A stretch of 64,000 nucleotides of DNA from Rutstroemia sp. NJR-2017a BVV2 (GCA_002946415.1 NJPS01000033.1:682001-746000), one strand, 5' to 3'. Positions 31,801 to 42,636 are shown, counted from the first letter of the stretch. Numbers and translations: made by a program. Notes: generated by a model from the sequence alone, not told the origin.

Positions 31801-34800
31801 TTAAAATCCAGCAGCTCTACGCTTCTTTGGCTTCTTCTTTCCAGGGGTAGCTGCAGAAGTAGGTCTGCCACCAAATGCCCCCCTATCTGGCTGGGTCATT
31901 GGCACTTCATTGAATGGTTGTGAACTGTAGATATTCTGGGCTACCGGCTGGCTGCCGAAAGGAAGAGACACGGGCTGAGATGAAGAAGGTGCTTCACTGG
32001 CACGTTCGCTATTGAGGAACTTTTCTGTTCGCCTGCGACGCCTATTTTGTTCTCTGCGAGAACGGTAGTCCTCACCAGCACTGGCCGCAGCAGCTGCCGC
32101 CTTTTGTATTTCTTCCCATGAATATGTGGCGGGATCTATTCCAGGTACAGACGGCCACTGCACAATAATTGATGATTTCGCAGGGGCTACTTCGGTTTCA
32201 GAGGCGATACTGATTGCATACTGTCGAAGGCGCGACAAAGTTGGATCTCCACCAACATCTGTAGTAGCAGCGGAAGTATGGGAGTATATGGAAGGAGTTC
32301 GCTCAGGTGTAGGCAGACTGAATTGAAGCTCCTCTGTCCCCTGGGTATGGAATTGGGAACTGAAGAACGGAGGTGAGCTTGCTCTGGAGATTTCGTCCAT
32401 ATCTTTCGGGACATGGTCAAGAGAATTTTCCCTATGTTGAAGCATTTTTGGCTCAATTGCCTCGTTGCGGAGTGAAATTCCAAGCGAACTTAGGCATAGC
32501 TCCATTGAGATTGACTGTATTTGCCTCGCCTTCTTCAAACGTGCAGTGCCAGGAGTTTTATGTGGCAAATTCGTGACCCAAGTATCTATCAACTGATCGT
32601 AAATCTTCAGGAGGTCAGGATAGGTTTGCAAAGCTTCCTCGTCGAACATCTCGATGCCAGATCCGGATAGTAGTTTTGACAAATGCAATTTGAGTGTGCT
32701 GTCATCGCGGCTTTCCTCGTGGATATAGTCAATGAATTCGGTGAAGGTCTTGGCTGCTTCGTCAAGATCGCCTGTAGGGGCTACCATGTTGGATAGCTCA
32801 AGGCATGTGCTTAGTGGAATACTGCCAATCTGCTTGCCATTTTGTACCTGAACGGATGCTTGTCGTAAAGTCGACTCCATGTCTAAACTTTCGTGAGCTT
32901 CCCACATCGGTTTCAAAAAGATTCGTTCAAATATAGATCGCATATTGATCCGAAGATGTAGGTCGTCCGGCACTGGTGCTTGATGAGCATTGGTGATCTC
33001 CGCAGTTGCCATCTCCATCAAGTAATCTTCATCAGATGCATCGGAGACAACGAAGTCATCATGCAGTTTTCCGGCTGAAGTGTGTGGAGTTTGATCAAGA
33101 GACTTGTTCGTGGGTGCTACGATGCTGTTCTGAATGGCCTTTTGTCCGCCAGTAGATTCACATGCCCACACGGTAGTGGCCAGCCCCAAATCCGCCGTAA
33201 GCATCCAAGCTTGATAGAATTTCACTCCTGTTTGCATGTAATGGAGTCCAGTTCCATCAGTCAACTCAGACGGCAGGATATAGGCTGCAGGCAGGATGGT
33301 CAGGCATCCCATCTGGGACGGCTGGCCACTGTCTATCTTACAGGCAAGCTTGACTGATGCCTGGAATGATGTCGGCGATCCCTCGGTCATTGAAAAAACA
33401 TAGGAGGTGATAAGCGAATTTTTGCTTGATGAGATGAACACTATCAGATCTACATATAAATCAGCGACGATCGATAAATTTCGGTGTGCATAGTTCACAT
33501 ACCATCTCCTTCCTTGCTTAAAGTCAGTTTCATGGCTTCATCAGTGCTGTCGCGAAAATGTCGATGGGATAATAGGATATTCACTCCAGCGTCTCCGTTG
33601 ACGCTATCCTCTTGCGCAGGTAGAATATCTAGCCAAAACAGTCGAGCTGTAGTTAATACAAAAAGATGCCCCGGGCTCATTGTACTGCGCTTCACATCTA
33701 AAATCCACTCATTCGTAGTGGCTTTGGAAAATGCAGCAGATGAAAGGCGGCGTGGCTCTGACGTGGTATCAAAAACGGCAAGATGTCGCCTATTCACAAC
33801 TACAATGGTGCTCACGCTCCCAGCCCAAAGAATTCGATGCCATTCGCCAACATCTCCTGATAATTTAGTCGTCGAGTTGGGCTCTCGGTCGAGGCCATCA
33901 TAAATGTTTCCCGTTTTCCCAGCGACGATTGCCATGCTTGAGTGCTTAGTCTGTCGTCCTTCAATATCCCAACTACACCATTTACCAAACTGGTCTACGA
34001 CGGCGAATTGGCGGACATACCACGGATTGAAAGTGACATCTGCGTGGTTCCCTGTTCCATCTTTGTGCGGTTCGAGCACAACCACGGGATTCGCGTCGAC
34101 GCGGGATGGGGGATAAGCTGCAGAGCATTGTAATGGGGCTCTGAACCGCTTTGGCGTCTTTTGATATATAGGTCGAAAAATTGTAGTCATGGTAGCCTGC
34201 CTGACAGCGAACCATGTACCAAGGTTCTCGCCTTCACCAGCAGACACGATCTGCAGAATTGGGCCTCCGGTACCAGACCAGTGTCCCTCTTCCGATGTCT
34301 CCGCGCTCAACAATGATAGGCGCACACCAAACTGAGAATCCCATCCACATCTCTCTGTCCGAGGTTTGATCAGCTTCAAAACATGCCCAGCTTCGCCGCA
34401 AGGAATTGCTATGATCGGAGGGATTCTAGAATTAGAACGGCGATTCACTATCCCTCCAACAGCCAGTAATTCACCGTAACTCAAACGAGTAAACGTTGTA
34501 TTGGATGAGTCTTTAGCTAGATGAGCTGCTAGGGTCACTGCTGGAAAAGTTTCTGGTCGGGCTTTCGAGAGCCATGTGCGCTGTGAGGAGGCTGTATGCG
34601 TAGCTATGTGCCCATCGCTAGAGATGTTTCGAATCGATGGAGGTATACATTGTTTATAAGGAAGAAGCTGTTCAAAATGCCGAACTACATATCAGGTTAG
34701 CTAATACTAACATGATCCCAGAGTTTATGTACCTTTTGTTGGGTCCTTCGAGAACAACCACTGTTGCTCATTCACATCGTAGGAAAGTTGTCCAAGATGA

Positions 34801-34835
34801 CCATGTACCAGGTCAGTAACTCTGTGGTCAGTCAT
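31801..34835 (-). CDS. RRN6: RNA polymerase I-specific initiation factor RRN6-like
   Basis: Three exons: about 34835-34733, 34685-33505 and 33435-31801, about 970 residues. RRN6 is a beta-propeller subunit of the core factor that recruits Pol I to rDNA promoters. Seen: exon 1 MTDHRVTDLVHGHLGQLSYD then NEQQWLFSKDPTK; exon 2 with TWLSKARPETFPAVTLAAHL, a propeller-like stretch and HADVTFNPWYVRQFAVVDQF, GKWCSWDIEG, WHRILWAGSVSTIVVVNRR; exon 3 starting DLIVFISSSKNSLITSYVFS, then a helical region and a basic C terminus TPGKKKPKKRRAAGF with a nuclear-type KKPKKRR. The FNPW...FAVVDQxGxWxxWDIEG motif is typical of fungal RRN6. It is divergent from SPC25 with 406 bases between starts. I place the start at 34835 because the exon before HLGQLSYD supplies the only in-frame ATG. 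Confidence 0.85.
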
Positions 34836-35241
34836 CAGGTTGTCGCGGACTGATTCTTATGCAACTTCTCCGTCGAATCATTGCGAGACCTTCTCAAGGC
34901 GGAGAAGTGATCGCAGAACGCAAAAGCGCGATAAAGCGAAGCGAATATTGTGATTGCTTTGAGAAAAAAGAAGTAAAAGTGAATCTAGCGGACTTCGTCA
35001 TATTCATTTTTTAATTTTTTTTGGAACCGCGGTATGAGCAGGGGAGCTAGGTCAATCAGTCCCGCACTAGCGGGGGTGACGTTTCCTTGACAACGTGCCT
35101 TATCGGGAATCAACATTTTCAGTTCGAGCCTTCGGAAATCTTACACGCGCAAACATCACTACAACACGTCCGCCCCTCGAGTCGCAAAGTAACTCCTATC
35201 AACTTCTTGAAATCACGCAAAGATCTTAGACAACTTGCAAA
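34836..35241. promoter_or_regulatory. Shared divergent promoter region (RRN6 / SPC25)
   Basis: The region between the two start codons is 406 bases long and holds both promoters, with an AT-rich T/A run near 35006-35020. No specific site is claimed. Confidence 0.5.
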
Positions 35242-36071
35242 ATGGCCATGGCTTTCGAACCCTCGCTTTCTACCAGCACTATGCGCCCTCCACTATCGTC
35301 GGCGGACGCCCCGTCAATGGCAGATACACTCCCGAGCATTAATTTTGGATTTGATGAATTACGAGACAGGATGGCGAAATTCACAGTCAAATTTGATGCT
35401 TTCATTGAACAAGGCAGAAAGCGCGTTCTTGAAGAACGGAATCAGTTTAAGATGAATGTAACGGAACTTCATGGTGAGTAGCATTGCAGTCCGATCACTT
35501 GCACTATACTAAAGATTTTCAAGAGGACCAACGGATGAAGAGGAAGGATATCGAGATTTTGACATCGAAGAGCAATACGCATCAACAAACTCTTGCGAAG
35601 GAAGCGGCGGAAACAGCAGAGATGCAAGCTGCAATTGCGCAACTGAGCGCACAACGAGATGCTCAACTCGCAAACCGGGAAGCTCTGAAAGCGCAAATCG
35701 CCGAGACGCAAAAGGCTATCGATCAGAAAATTGCTGCCCAACGGTCTCATGCTCAGTATATTGACAAGCAAGCTCGCTTTAACGTCCCCGAGCTTGACTT
35801 TTGGATATCAAATCTTGGCTTGGTGATCGAGGGAGCCGGGCAAAATGATCGACTGAAGTTTGTGTTTAACAACATCGACGATAACGACTACGACAGAGAA
35901 GCTTGGTTTGAACTTGACACGTCGAAAAGGGAATATGAAATTCCATATTGCAAGCCGAAATTGGAGAAGGAGCAGATCGAGAGGGTGGTCGATAAACTAA
36001 ATGAAACAAGGGATTTGCGAGTATTACTGAAAGGCATGAGGGAATTGTTTGTGGAGGCAGTGAAGGGGTAA
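35242..36071 (+). CDS. SPC25: Kinetochore NDC80-complex subunit SPC25
   Basis: Two exons (about 35242-35474 and 35523-36071), about 260 residues. Spc25 pairs with Spc24 at the inner end of the NDC80 complex and links microtubules to the kinetochore. Seen: an N-terminal TLPSINFGFDELRDRMAKF motif, a long coiled coil (LEERNQFKMNVTELHEDQRM and ETAEMQAAIAQLSAQRDAQL), then the C-terminal globular RWD-like domain with RFNVPELDFWISNLGLVIEG, GQNDRLKFVFNNIDDNDYDR, EAWFELDTSKREYEIPYCKP and LNETRDLRVLLKGMRELF. This is the standard Spc25 architecture and length. The ATG has context AAAATGG, 406 bases from the divergent RRN6 start. A single intron begins GTGAGT within the N-terminal region. Confidence 0.93.
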
Positions 36072-36741
36072 TTCAGGGGCAGGAGATTTCGGTATGATGG
36101 GGTGATAGAGTTTGTGGAGTTTTCAGCGACGATGCGCATTGCTGCTGCTAACATGACGTATGGGTTTTGTGTCTCTTGAGAAAAGCCAGGATAAATCCAC
36201 GCGGCAATTGATCTCACGCAGCCTCTTTCATCTTCTATCTCGTTATCCGCACCACGCCTAGCCATTGAAATACGTGAGCAGTTGAAGTGTTGAGCATTGA
36301 TTCTCCGCGCGATGACACGCAACCCAGCGTAGCTCCTGAAACGTGAAATTGGAAATGACTCCTGAAAGCGAGAACCAGATGCACACTGCAACCGACATCC
36401 GGGCCAACACGATACTTGGCTGTTCAGTCTATTCTTACTGAAAACTGCGGCCATTTTTGACCAGACACCGCATTTGGCTGGTGGCTTGCCGGCTTCAGGT
36501 ACTATGGAATGCAAACAAATTTAATCGGTATTGACTATCTTTTGTTGCTATATCACTATTTACACCGAATCCGGAATGCGTTGTCGTTTCTTTATGCTCT
36601 TAAGTCTACGTTGATAGCCCTTTCAACATAAAGCAGCCACAACCTTCTTCTTCCTCCGCAGCAACACATCATTGCAGAAATTCACAATAAAAGCTTTCAT
36701 ACATACACCCACAATCGTCCAGCAATCAACTAAAACTAACT
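36072..36741. other. Intergenic stretch between SPC25 and small basic ORF
   Basis: No gene is supported. The last 100 bases are C/T-rich and look like a leader to the ORF at 36742. Confidence 0.45.
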
Positions 36742-37023
36742 ATGCCTGCGGTAACTCGATCAGCGACTGAGCCGAAGGGTCGCCTCTCGTCCATTGCTAA
36801 AAAAGCAAAGCCATCTCTTCCCAGCAAGCCCAAGAGCAAACAAACCAAAGCTTCCTCTGGGTCAGGGACTCCCAAGTCTCCTACGAAGCGTCACTCCATC
36901 TCTGAGAAGAAGACTGAACCAAAGAGTCGTGCTTCCTCTGTCGCGAAACCAAAGAGTCGTGTTTCCTCTGTTTCGAAAGAACGAAAGCCATCCGTTGTCA
37001 AACGCAAACCTTCAGCAGCTTAA
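36742..37023 (+). CDS. Small Lys/Ser-rich hypothetical protein (93 aa)
   Basis: Single exon of 93 residues, very basic (Lys/Arg/Ser/Pro). It starts MPAVTRSATEPKGRLSSIAK and contains a repeated PKSRxSSV phrase (PKSRASSVAK, PKSRVSSVSK) and a related PKGRLSSIAK at the start, ending KPSVVKRKPSAA. The composition (no acidic core, no hydrophobic core) suggests an intrinsically disordered nucleic-acid or chromatin-associated protein, but no function is proposed. The start context is good (AACTATGCC) and lies after a C/T-rich tract. A few hundred bases downstream is another small Lys/Ser-rich ORF (37663). It could also be a coincidental frame, since such repeats are easy to generate. Confidence 0.55.
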   Translation: MPAVTRSATEPKGRLSSIAKKAKPSLPSKPKSKQTKASSGSGTPKSPTKRHSISEKKTEPKSRASSVAKPKSRVSSVSKERKPSVVKRKPSAA

Positions 37024-37662
37024 CCGCCGGGTCAATACCCAACAGAGCAGCGTTAGGGGAACCTGCAAAGGTCTTCTTGGGATGGGTGGAAAGGGGGGGG
37101 GGGAGACGAGATTCGGTTAATAAATCTTTACGTCTGCTAGTTCAAGCACATCAACCACTCGCGCAACATCTGCAATTGGAATGGGATTATACTTCTCTTA
37201 CTCGGTCAGCGCACTCTTTTAGGAGTAGAGGGATGTTGGAACTGTATATAGCGGTTGGATTTTGGAAAGCATGCAATGAATTGGACGAGCGGTTGAGTGA
37301 AGAGAACGGATGGCCTAACGTCAATTGTTTTTATGCAGAAGCCAGGCTTTGTTTTTTGATTGAGATGTTCGGAAGGAGAGAAGCCATCATATGTAACTCG
37401 CTATGACTTTGAGGGATTCCTGACAATAGAGGAGATAAAATATCATAGCCGAACCCCGTGAACCAGCCAATATCGTCCAATTACCCTCGGCCGCTCTATC
37501 CCTTTGTTATCCCAATACGGTTGTCATCATTCCGCGAATGATTCCTCCAATAAACTAACTAAGAAAACGAACAAATCTTTTGAATAAACTCATCTTGCGT
37601 TGAGAATATACAGGCACAACGTTTCTACATCTCAAGACTTGAAAATCCAAGACACAGACAAG

Positions 37663-37938
37663 ATGCCTATCTCTACCAAAGGCAAGGCTGAACAGAAAAG
37701 TCCTCGTGTATTCAAGCGCCCAAACAAGAGTAAAGAAAGCACCAGGAAGAGTAGACAGACCTCCGCCCAGAGCACCAAACAATATCTGTCCTCAGTTGGC
37801 GACCATTCTCTCCAAGAAGGTCTAGCACTTGCCACACTGCTCGTACATAGCTCAGTAAGACACCCAAAGTCTCGACTCAACTTAACTGCCTGGTTGGAAG
37901 TTCTGTCCAACCATCAAGTCCGATCCTGGGGTTGCTAA
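37663..37938 (+). CDS. Small basic hypothetical protein (91 aa)
   Basis: The frame of 91 residues starts MPISTKGKAEQKSPRVFKRP (also possible from 37600, which would add 21 residues) and continues SKESTRKSRQTSAQSTKQYL, then a more ordinary helix-like GLALATLLVHSSVRHPKS. It begins with the same MP(A/I) style and Lys/Ser bias as the ORF at 36742. It ends two bases short of the stop of the leftward beta-trefoil-like gene at 37941, so the two converge tail to tail. Start context is good (CAAGATGCC). Evidence for being a real gene is weak. Confidence 0.4.
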   Translation: MPISTKGKAEQKSPRVFKRPNKSKESTRKSRQTSAQSTKQYLSSVGDHSLQEGLALATLLVHSSVRHPKSRLNLTAWLEVLSNHQVRSWGC

Positions 37939-37940
37939 AC

Positions 37941-38614
37941 CTAAGTTTTCACAAACTCCCAAACAACCACCTCTCCCTCCCTCTCTCCATTCTTGACGAA
38001 ACCACCCTCCTCCCCTTCCGCAATCTTTGCTAAATTTCCCCCTTTAAACCCGACTTTCCACAGTCTGTCCCCATGTGTCATCATCAGATAATATCCCCCC
38101 TCTGGTCGAAGCCTTACAGAGAACCTCTCCCAACCCCAATGATGCCTAGCAGAACAAATGATATTGCCGTACCTGTCGTGACCGAGAAAGCAACCCGATG
38201 CAGTGTTTTGAAAATAGAGCCAGCCGCTCCTTTCGATGCATTTCCACTATAGGCGAGAAGGATTCAGTTTAAAGAAGACAGCGGGGGGAGTAGTGAATTG
38301 AAAGAGTTATGGAATAATGTACTCACGCGGAAACTACCCTGACGATCGCCTGGTCGAGCTAGAATGACGTTTCCAGAGTCTAGAGTAAGAAGTTTGCCAG
38401 ATGACGAGGCGCGAATCAGAAAGGTGGAGTCGGGCCAGGGCACAGAGCTTGAGGTATAAGGGTGATTGATATCGTTATCATAATTGTTGTGATTGGTTGA
38501 GGCGGAGCTGGGAATGATAGTAGACGGAGGGGTTAAGCATATGCCGATAGTAGAGGTATCGGAGTTGGAGTCAGGAATTGAGTTCGTATCGAGGATATCT
38601 TGATTGGAGACCAT
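37941..38614 (-). CDS. Fascin-like/beta-trefoil-like fungal protein
   Basis: Two exons (about 38614-38327 and 38251-37941) joined across a donor GTGAGT intron, about 199 residues. The N-terminal 75 residues are Ser/Thr/Asn/Asp-rich and disordered. The rest holds repeated beta motifs: STFLIRASSSGKLLTLDSGN, GSFRWKCIERSGWLYFQNTA, SGCFLGHDRYGNIICSARHH, WGWERFSVRLRPEGGYYLMM, GDRLWKVGFKGG, ending VVVWEFVKT. Blocks of the type (W/F)xxxNxxSGxFLGHDxxGNIxC followed by W and GGYxLM are those of the fascin-like actin-crosslinking/beta-trefoil family of small fungal proteins. That would fit carbohydrate or protein binding. No signal peptide is seen. The ATG is the first of exon 1. Confidence 0.68.
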
Positions 38615-38828
38615 GATTTTGATGGGTGAGTTGTTTGTGTTGTGGAGAGTTATTTATGTCGCGGCGGTCAAGAAGAAACTTCCTTTGTAAAATCTAGGTC
38701 CTTGATTGAGGTAGGTTCATCTTACTTATTTGAAGCTTTTTCTTACAAATGTTGGTCAATGTTGGTTCTATATAACCTTATAGGTTGACGAAAAGGCTTA
38801 AAGCAACCAAGAGGCAGCACCAAAGCCA

Positions 38829-38891
38829 ATGTCAGAAGTGGCAAAGAAATACGACCAAACAACCTACGGAATAAAGCGGACACTCAAATGA
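38829..38891 (+). CDS. Short upstream ORF overlapping the next start codon
   Basis: A 20-codon frame runs from an ATG at 38829 to a TGA at 38889-38891. It encodes MSEVAKKYDQTTYGIKRTLK. Its stop overlaps the next ORF's start as ATGA (38888-38891). This is too short for normal gene calling and may be a regulatory upstream ORF or coincidence. See the ORF at 38888. Confidence 0.35.
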   Translation: MSEVAKKYDQTTYGIKRTLK

Positions 38892-39133
38892 TCAGCGTCT
38901 GCGAAGAAGGTTTCTTCGAGGGGTCGAAGAAGAGTTGTCTATTTTGCGGGCACGAGGTTTCCAAGCATTCGGGGAGCCAAACATTCACCATCGATGGGAT
39001 TCCCACCAGCTCCAGAAACCCACGGCTTCCCAAAGAAGTGCTACAGGAGTACATGGAGGCGGCAGAATACATGTGGAAAATGACGGTGCAGCTGAAGCAA
39101 TTGACTGAATTGATGCAGGCGAAATTTATGTGA
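38888..39133 (+). CDS. Small hypothetical protein with CxxC motif (81 aa)
   Basis: Single frame of 81 residues. An N-terminal CLFCGHEVSKH motif (C-x2-C-G-H) could bind zinc, followed by SGSQTFTIDGIPTSSRNPRL. A C-terminal amphipathic helix-rich part, KEVLQEYMEAAEYMWKMTVQ and LKQLTELMQAKFM, looks like a coiled coil. The composition is protein-like, but I do not recognise a family. Its ATG overlaps the TGA of the short upstream ORF (38829-38891). It lies divergent to the beta-trefoil-like gene, with 273 bases between start codons, and before MZT1. It could be real or a spurious frame. Confidence 0.45.
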   Translation: MISVCEEGFFEGSKKSCLFCGHEVSKHSGSQTFTIDGIPTSSRNPRLPKEVLQEYMEAAEYMWKMTVQLKQLTELMQAKFM

Positions 39134-39404
39134 ACTTTGCTAGAGTTGGCATGGCTTTTCTAATAGGAACTACATTCAAGAAATCGACCAACATCAACTG
39201 CTCCGAGATGTGGAGATGTGAAAAGTGACCAAGAGGAAGAAATTCCCCGTCATAGGTTCAGTACCAGATGGTTGTAGAAAGTCCATGTCACTCCCCTCCC
39301 CCGCAGTCCAACCACCCTAAAAATAATCCCCGACGCGACAATCGCGTCCCACCTCAACATCATCCCTCCCCCAAACCAAGCCAGTTCGCAACCACAACCA
39401 AACC

Positions 39405-39827
39405 ATGGCCGACGCAAACACCAAAGCAAATAACGCCGCCCAAGCCCGTCAAGTCATCGACGTCTTCCACGAAATATCCACTCTCCTAGTACGTTCGATT
39501 CTTCCCTTCCCTATTCCATAAAATATCGACATTGCCAGCTAACGCATTCGCAGAACGCAGAGCTCGATCGCGGAACCCTGTCGATATGTATTTCCCTCAT
39601 TGAGAACGGTGTAAACCCGGAAGCGCTTGCTGTGAGTTTCTTCTTCATTTTACTATGCGGGGAAAGAGGACGAGGGCGGAAGATGTGCTAGAGGATAGAT
39701 ATGGAATACATGATTGATTGAGTGAAGGGAAGCTAATTTCTTCGGCATTCAGACCGTAATTCGAGAGCTGAGGAAAGATGCTGAGGAAGTGCGGAGGAAA
39801 GTCGCTGCGGGCGAGACAGTAGAGTGA
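39405..39827 (+). CDS. MZT1: Mitotic-spindle organising protein 1 (MOZART1)
   Basis: Three exons with introns starting GTACGT and GTGAGT give 78 residues. Mzt1 is a tiny gamma-tubulin-complex component that recruits the complex to microtubule-organising centres. Seen: [59 protein letters not shown] and a charged end [18 protein letters not shown]. The [33 protein letters not shown] core is the family signature. The ATG context is CACCATGGC. The gene is easily missed because each exon is 25-30 codons long. Confidence 0.95.
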
Positions 39828-40384
39828 GGATGGAGGCGAGGATGCAATATGCTCTATGGGTGCTTGTGGGGGGAATATGGATTTTTGATACCTGGATTAT
39901 ATGGAGCTTATGATTTATGATATGGCGTTTGGGGATACACATGAACGGGTCCTGTTTGGGCTACAGAGTGCATGAAGCGGTTCAGAGAATATGTGCAAGT
40001 TATAGTCAAATAGCTGGTGGATAGTATCCTCTAGACCGTGGTAATATGTATAAGGCACGGCGCCGTGGCTCCCAGAAGGAGCAGATCAATTGGCCATGAA
40101 GAGGAGAGGTTGCCATTCAGACAAGACTCTTCACAAGACTGAGGATGGAAGACCGATCACGCAGGTCTAAAAATTCATTCAGAAGAAAGATTGGTATCTT
40201 ACTCGTGGGTTCCACGTAATTACATCAGTCGTACATATTTGATACCGCTTCCTATCCATAATCAGCCAAAATATCCAAAGCGCCGCTCCAATCCATCCTC
40301 ATCTATGCCTAGGTCCGCTACAAACGCTAAAACAAACGCCAACCCGATGCAAATTTCATTCCAGTTCCATGCATTTCCTATTCC
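39828..40384. other. Intergenic between convergent genes
   Basis: The stretch contains the MZT1 3' region and the 3' region of the leftward RING ligase gene. No feature is seen. Confidence 0.5.
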
Positions 40385-42636
40385 TCAGCGATGCCCGAAA
40401 ATAGCAAATGGTTCCTCCTCATCAGCATCATCATCATCATCATCATCATCCATATCTGCGTCATCATTTCCTGAATCCGAGTCGGTAGACTCTCCATCAT
40501 CCTCATTCTCGCCACTGCCACTTCCCGTCTGGCCTTCCGTCCTGTTCTGTGGCATCTGTGTGCTTCGTGGCTCGTCCCTCCCCCAAAAGTCAAGATCGTC
40601 TTCATCTCCAGAAGCGTCGCTATCATCACGACTATCGGCTTCGTTTGCAAACAGTCCCATTCCTCTCGCAGGAGATACTGATCTCCCCAGACGAGATATT
40701 AAAGAATAGTCGGGGGCTAAGCTTGACTCTCCCTGCGACGAAGATGTGGGTATGTGAGATGAGTGTCTTCGGTTCCGAGAAGAGCCTGGAATTAGGTGTG
40801 TAGATGCAATCATATCTCGTGGTTCTTGGGTTGACATAGTGGGATTCTCTCCGTCTTCCGTCTCGATACCTTCTTCCTCTTCTGAAGCTGGATCTTGTAA
40901 GATCGACAGCTGCGCGGTATTATAGGAGTCGCAGATTGCGCATTTTAGACCCAGCCAATGATATTTGACTGCGCTCTTAGCATAGCAGTCGTTACATGAG
41001 ACCATTGCCAGGGTATTCCTGAATTGAGGTGGCATAGGTTGGTTTTCAATAGCTCGATCTAGGTTCCTGAATTGGGTCTCCATCGTAATCAAGCTCTTAC
41101 TGCATATAGGACACTTATACGAAGTGTGCATGTGCTCAACATAACATGCCGAATGAATGCTGTGTCCACACGACATGAAAACGACCGGCTTGGGTGAGGT
41201 GAACATGTACTCTCCACAAATGGGACAGTCACAATCAGAGACTCTCTCGATACATTTGTGATCATGCATAACTGACATAGACATGCACACTCCGCAGGTC
41301 TACCAGGATCGTAAGCAATATTAACAACGACAGCTGCGTTCGAGCTCACCTTGCAATGGAAAAAGTCCTTTCCAAGACCACGTCCCTTCCTACAAATCCC
41401 ACAATCGCTGCAGTGATATATGCTCTTGTTGGAATCATTGTCCCATAGCTTGCATACTCCGCAGTAATACCAAGCAGTGCGTTCGCCACATTCGACACAA
41501 AATTCACCGGCTTTTTGGGCACAACCACATAGCATGCAAAGCATATTCTTCGTCTCATGTCGAATAAGTACATGATCCTCAACTTCATCATGGCATAGTC
41601 GACAAGTGTACCACCGATCACAAGTTGAACACTGTAATTTGACATTTCTCTTATAGTGCTTGCAGCCCAACACTGGGATAATGTCTCGAGCGCTTTCCAA
41701 CTCATCACTCGGATCGTCACCTTCAGGAGGGTCCAGCGGAGCGTAAGTCCGCTTCAGATCATTTGGTGACAGATGAAATGTGTAGTGATCATTGGAAGGT
41801 GCTTGGTCGGGCGACCCATTCATTTGCCATAGAAAAGAACTCAGTGTGCCAGGGGTAGAGGGCCTCTCCTGACTGATAAGCTGAGTCGGATCTATTATCG
41901 GAGCATCATGCTTCACTTGGAACATCTCGTTTGCCTTTTTATAATTCTGCGTCATGAGCTGATGCATCAATTGTGCTTTTCGCTCTGTTGGAACATCCAT
42001 CGACTGTATGCAAAGAATCCGTTCTCGAAGTAAACCCATGCCATCGTCTTCGGGAAGGATACCTGCATTCTGGTCGAGTCCAGAAAAGAGTGATGTTGAT
42101 GCTTGAGTGGTTTGTTCGTCTACTATCTCCGCAGATCTCGTAAGAAACTCATTACCACCATCGTTGCTGCTGTCCGTCAATATACCCGCACTCGTTTCGT
42201 CATTTTGGAATGGCATGTTGGAAGAACAATCGCCAGCGAACGCGTCAGATGAGCTTGGATGAGATTGTAACTCCGGAGCTCCTCCCTCACTCGGCTCCAA
42301 AAGATGAGCCGCAGACTGTAGGTCGTTGCTATCTAACTCGCCTGTGCCTCGCATCTCGACCTCCTTTCCATTATGTCCTGGTATTGGCAGAGATGCCGCT
42401 AGATCTGTGGAATCTCTATCTGTCATTCCGCAGTGACTCAGGCTTGGACTCTCCGTAGCAATATCCTCCTCTGTTACATACTCAATCGCAACCTCGTCGA
42501 CCTCATCATCCGGGACGAGCTGCGGGGTTGCTCGCACATTCGATTCGTGTAGGTCGATAGGTGTGTTGGATCGTGAGAATCGTCGTGCTTGTCGCAAAAC
42601 TGGGTTGATTAGAAACTCGGAAACGAGAGATGTCAT
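40385..42636 (-). CDS. CHY-zinc-finger/RING ubiquitin ligase (RCHY1/PIRH2-like)
   Basis: Two exons (about 42636-41352 and 41301-40385), about 734 residues. Order: a 300-residue acidic/Ser-rich N-terminal region, then a CHY zinc finger (VLGCKHYKRNVKLQCSTCDR, WYTCRLCHDEVEDH, RHETKNMLCMLCG), a CTCHY region (CGVCKLWDNDSNKSIYHCSD, CGICRKGRGLGKDFFHCK), then a RING-H2 (CDCPICGEYMFTSPKPVVFM, SCGHSIHSACYVEHM, YKCPICSKSL) and a zinc ribbon (VSCNDCYAKSAVKYHWLGLK, CAICDSYNTAQL). This is the CHY-CTCHY-RING-ribbon architecture of RCHY1/MIEL1-type E3 ligases. The C-terminal tail is highly acidic (DADMDDDDDDDDADEEEPF) and arises from an ATC trinucleotide tract (40426-40450). Fungal versions are usually longer than the animal protein owing to the N-terminal extension. 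Confidence 0.92.
40426..40450. repeat. ATC trinucleotide repeat within the RING gene's acidic tail
   Basis: About eight uninterrupted units of CAT/ATC encode the poly-Asp run near the C terminus of the RING ligase on the minus strand. The length is a natural candidate for polymorphism between strains. Confidence 0.85.
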
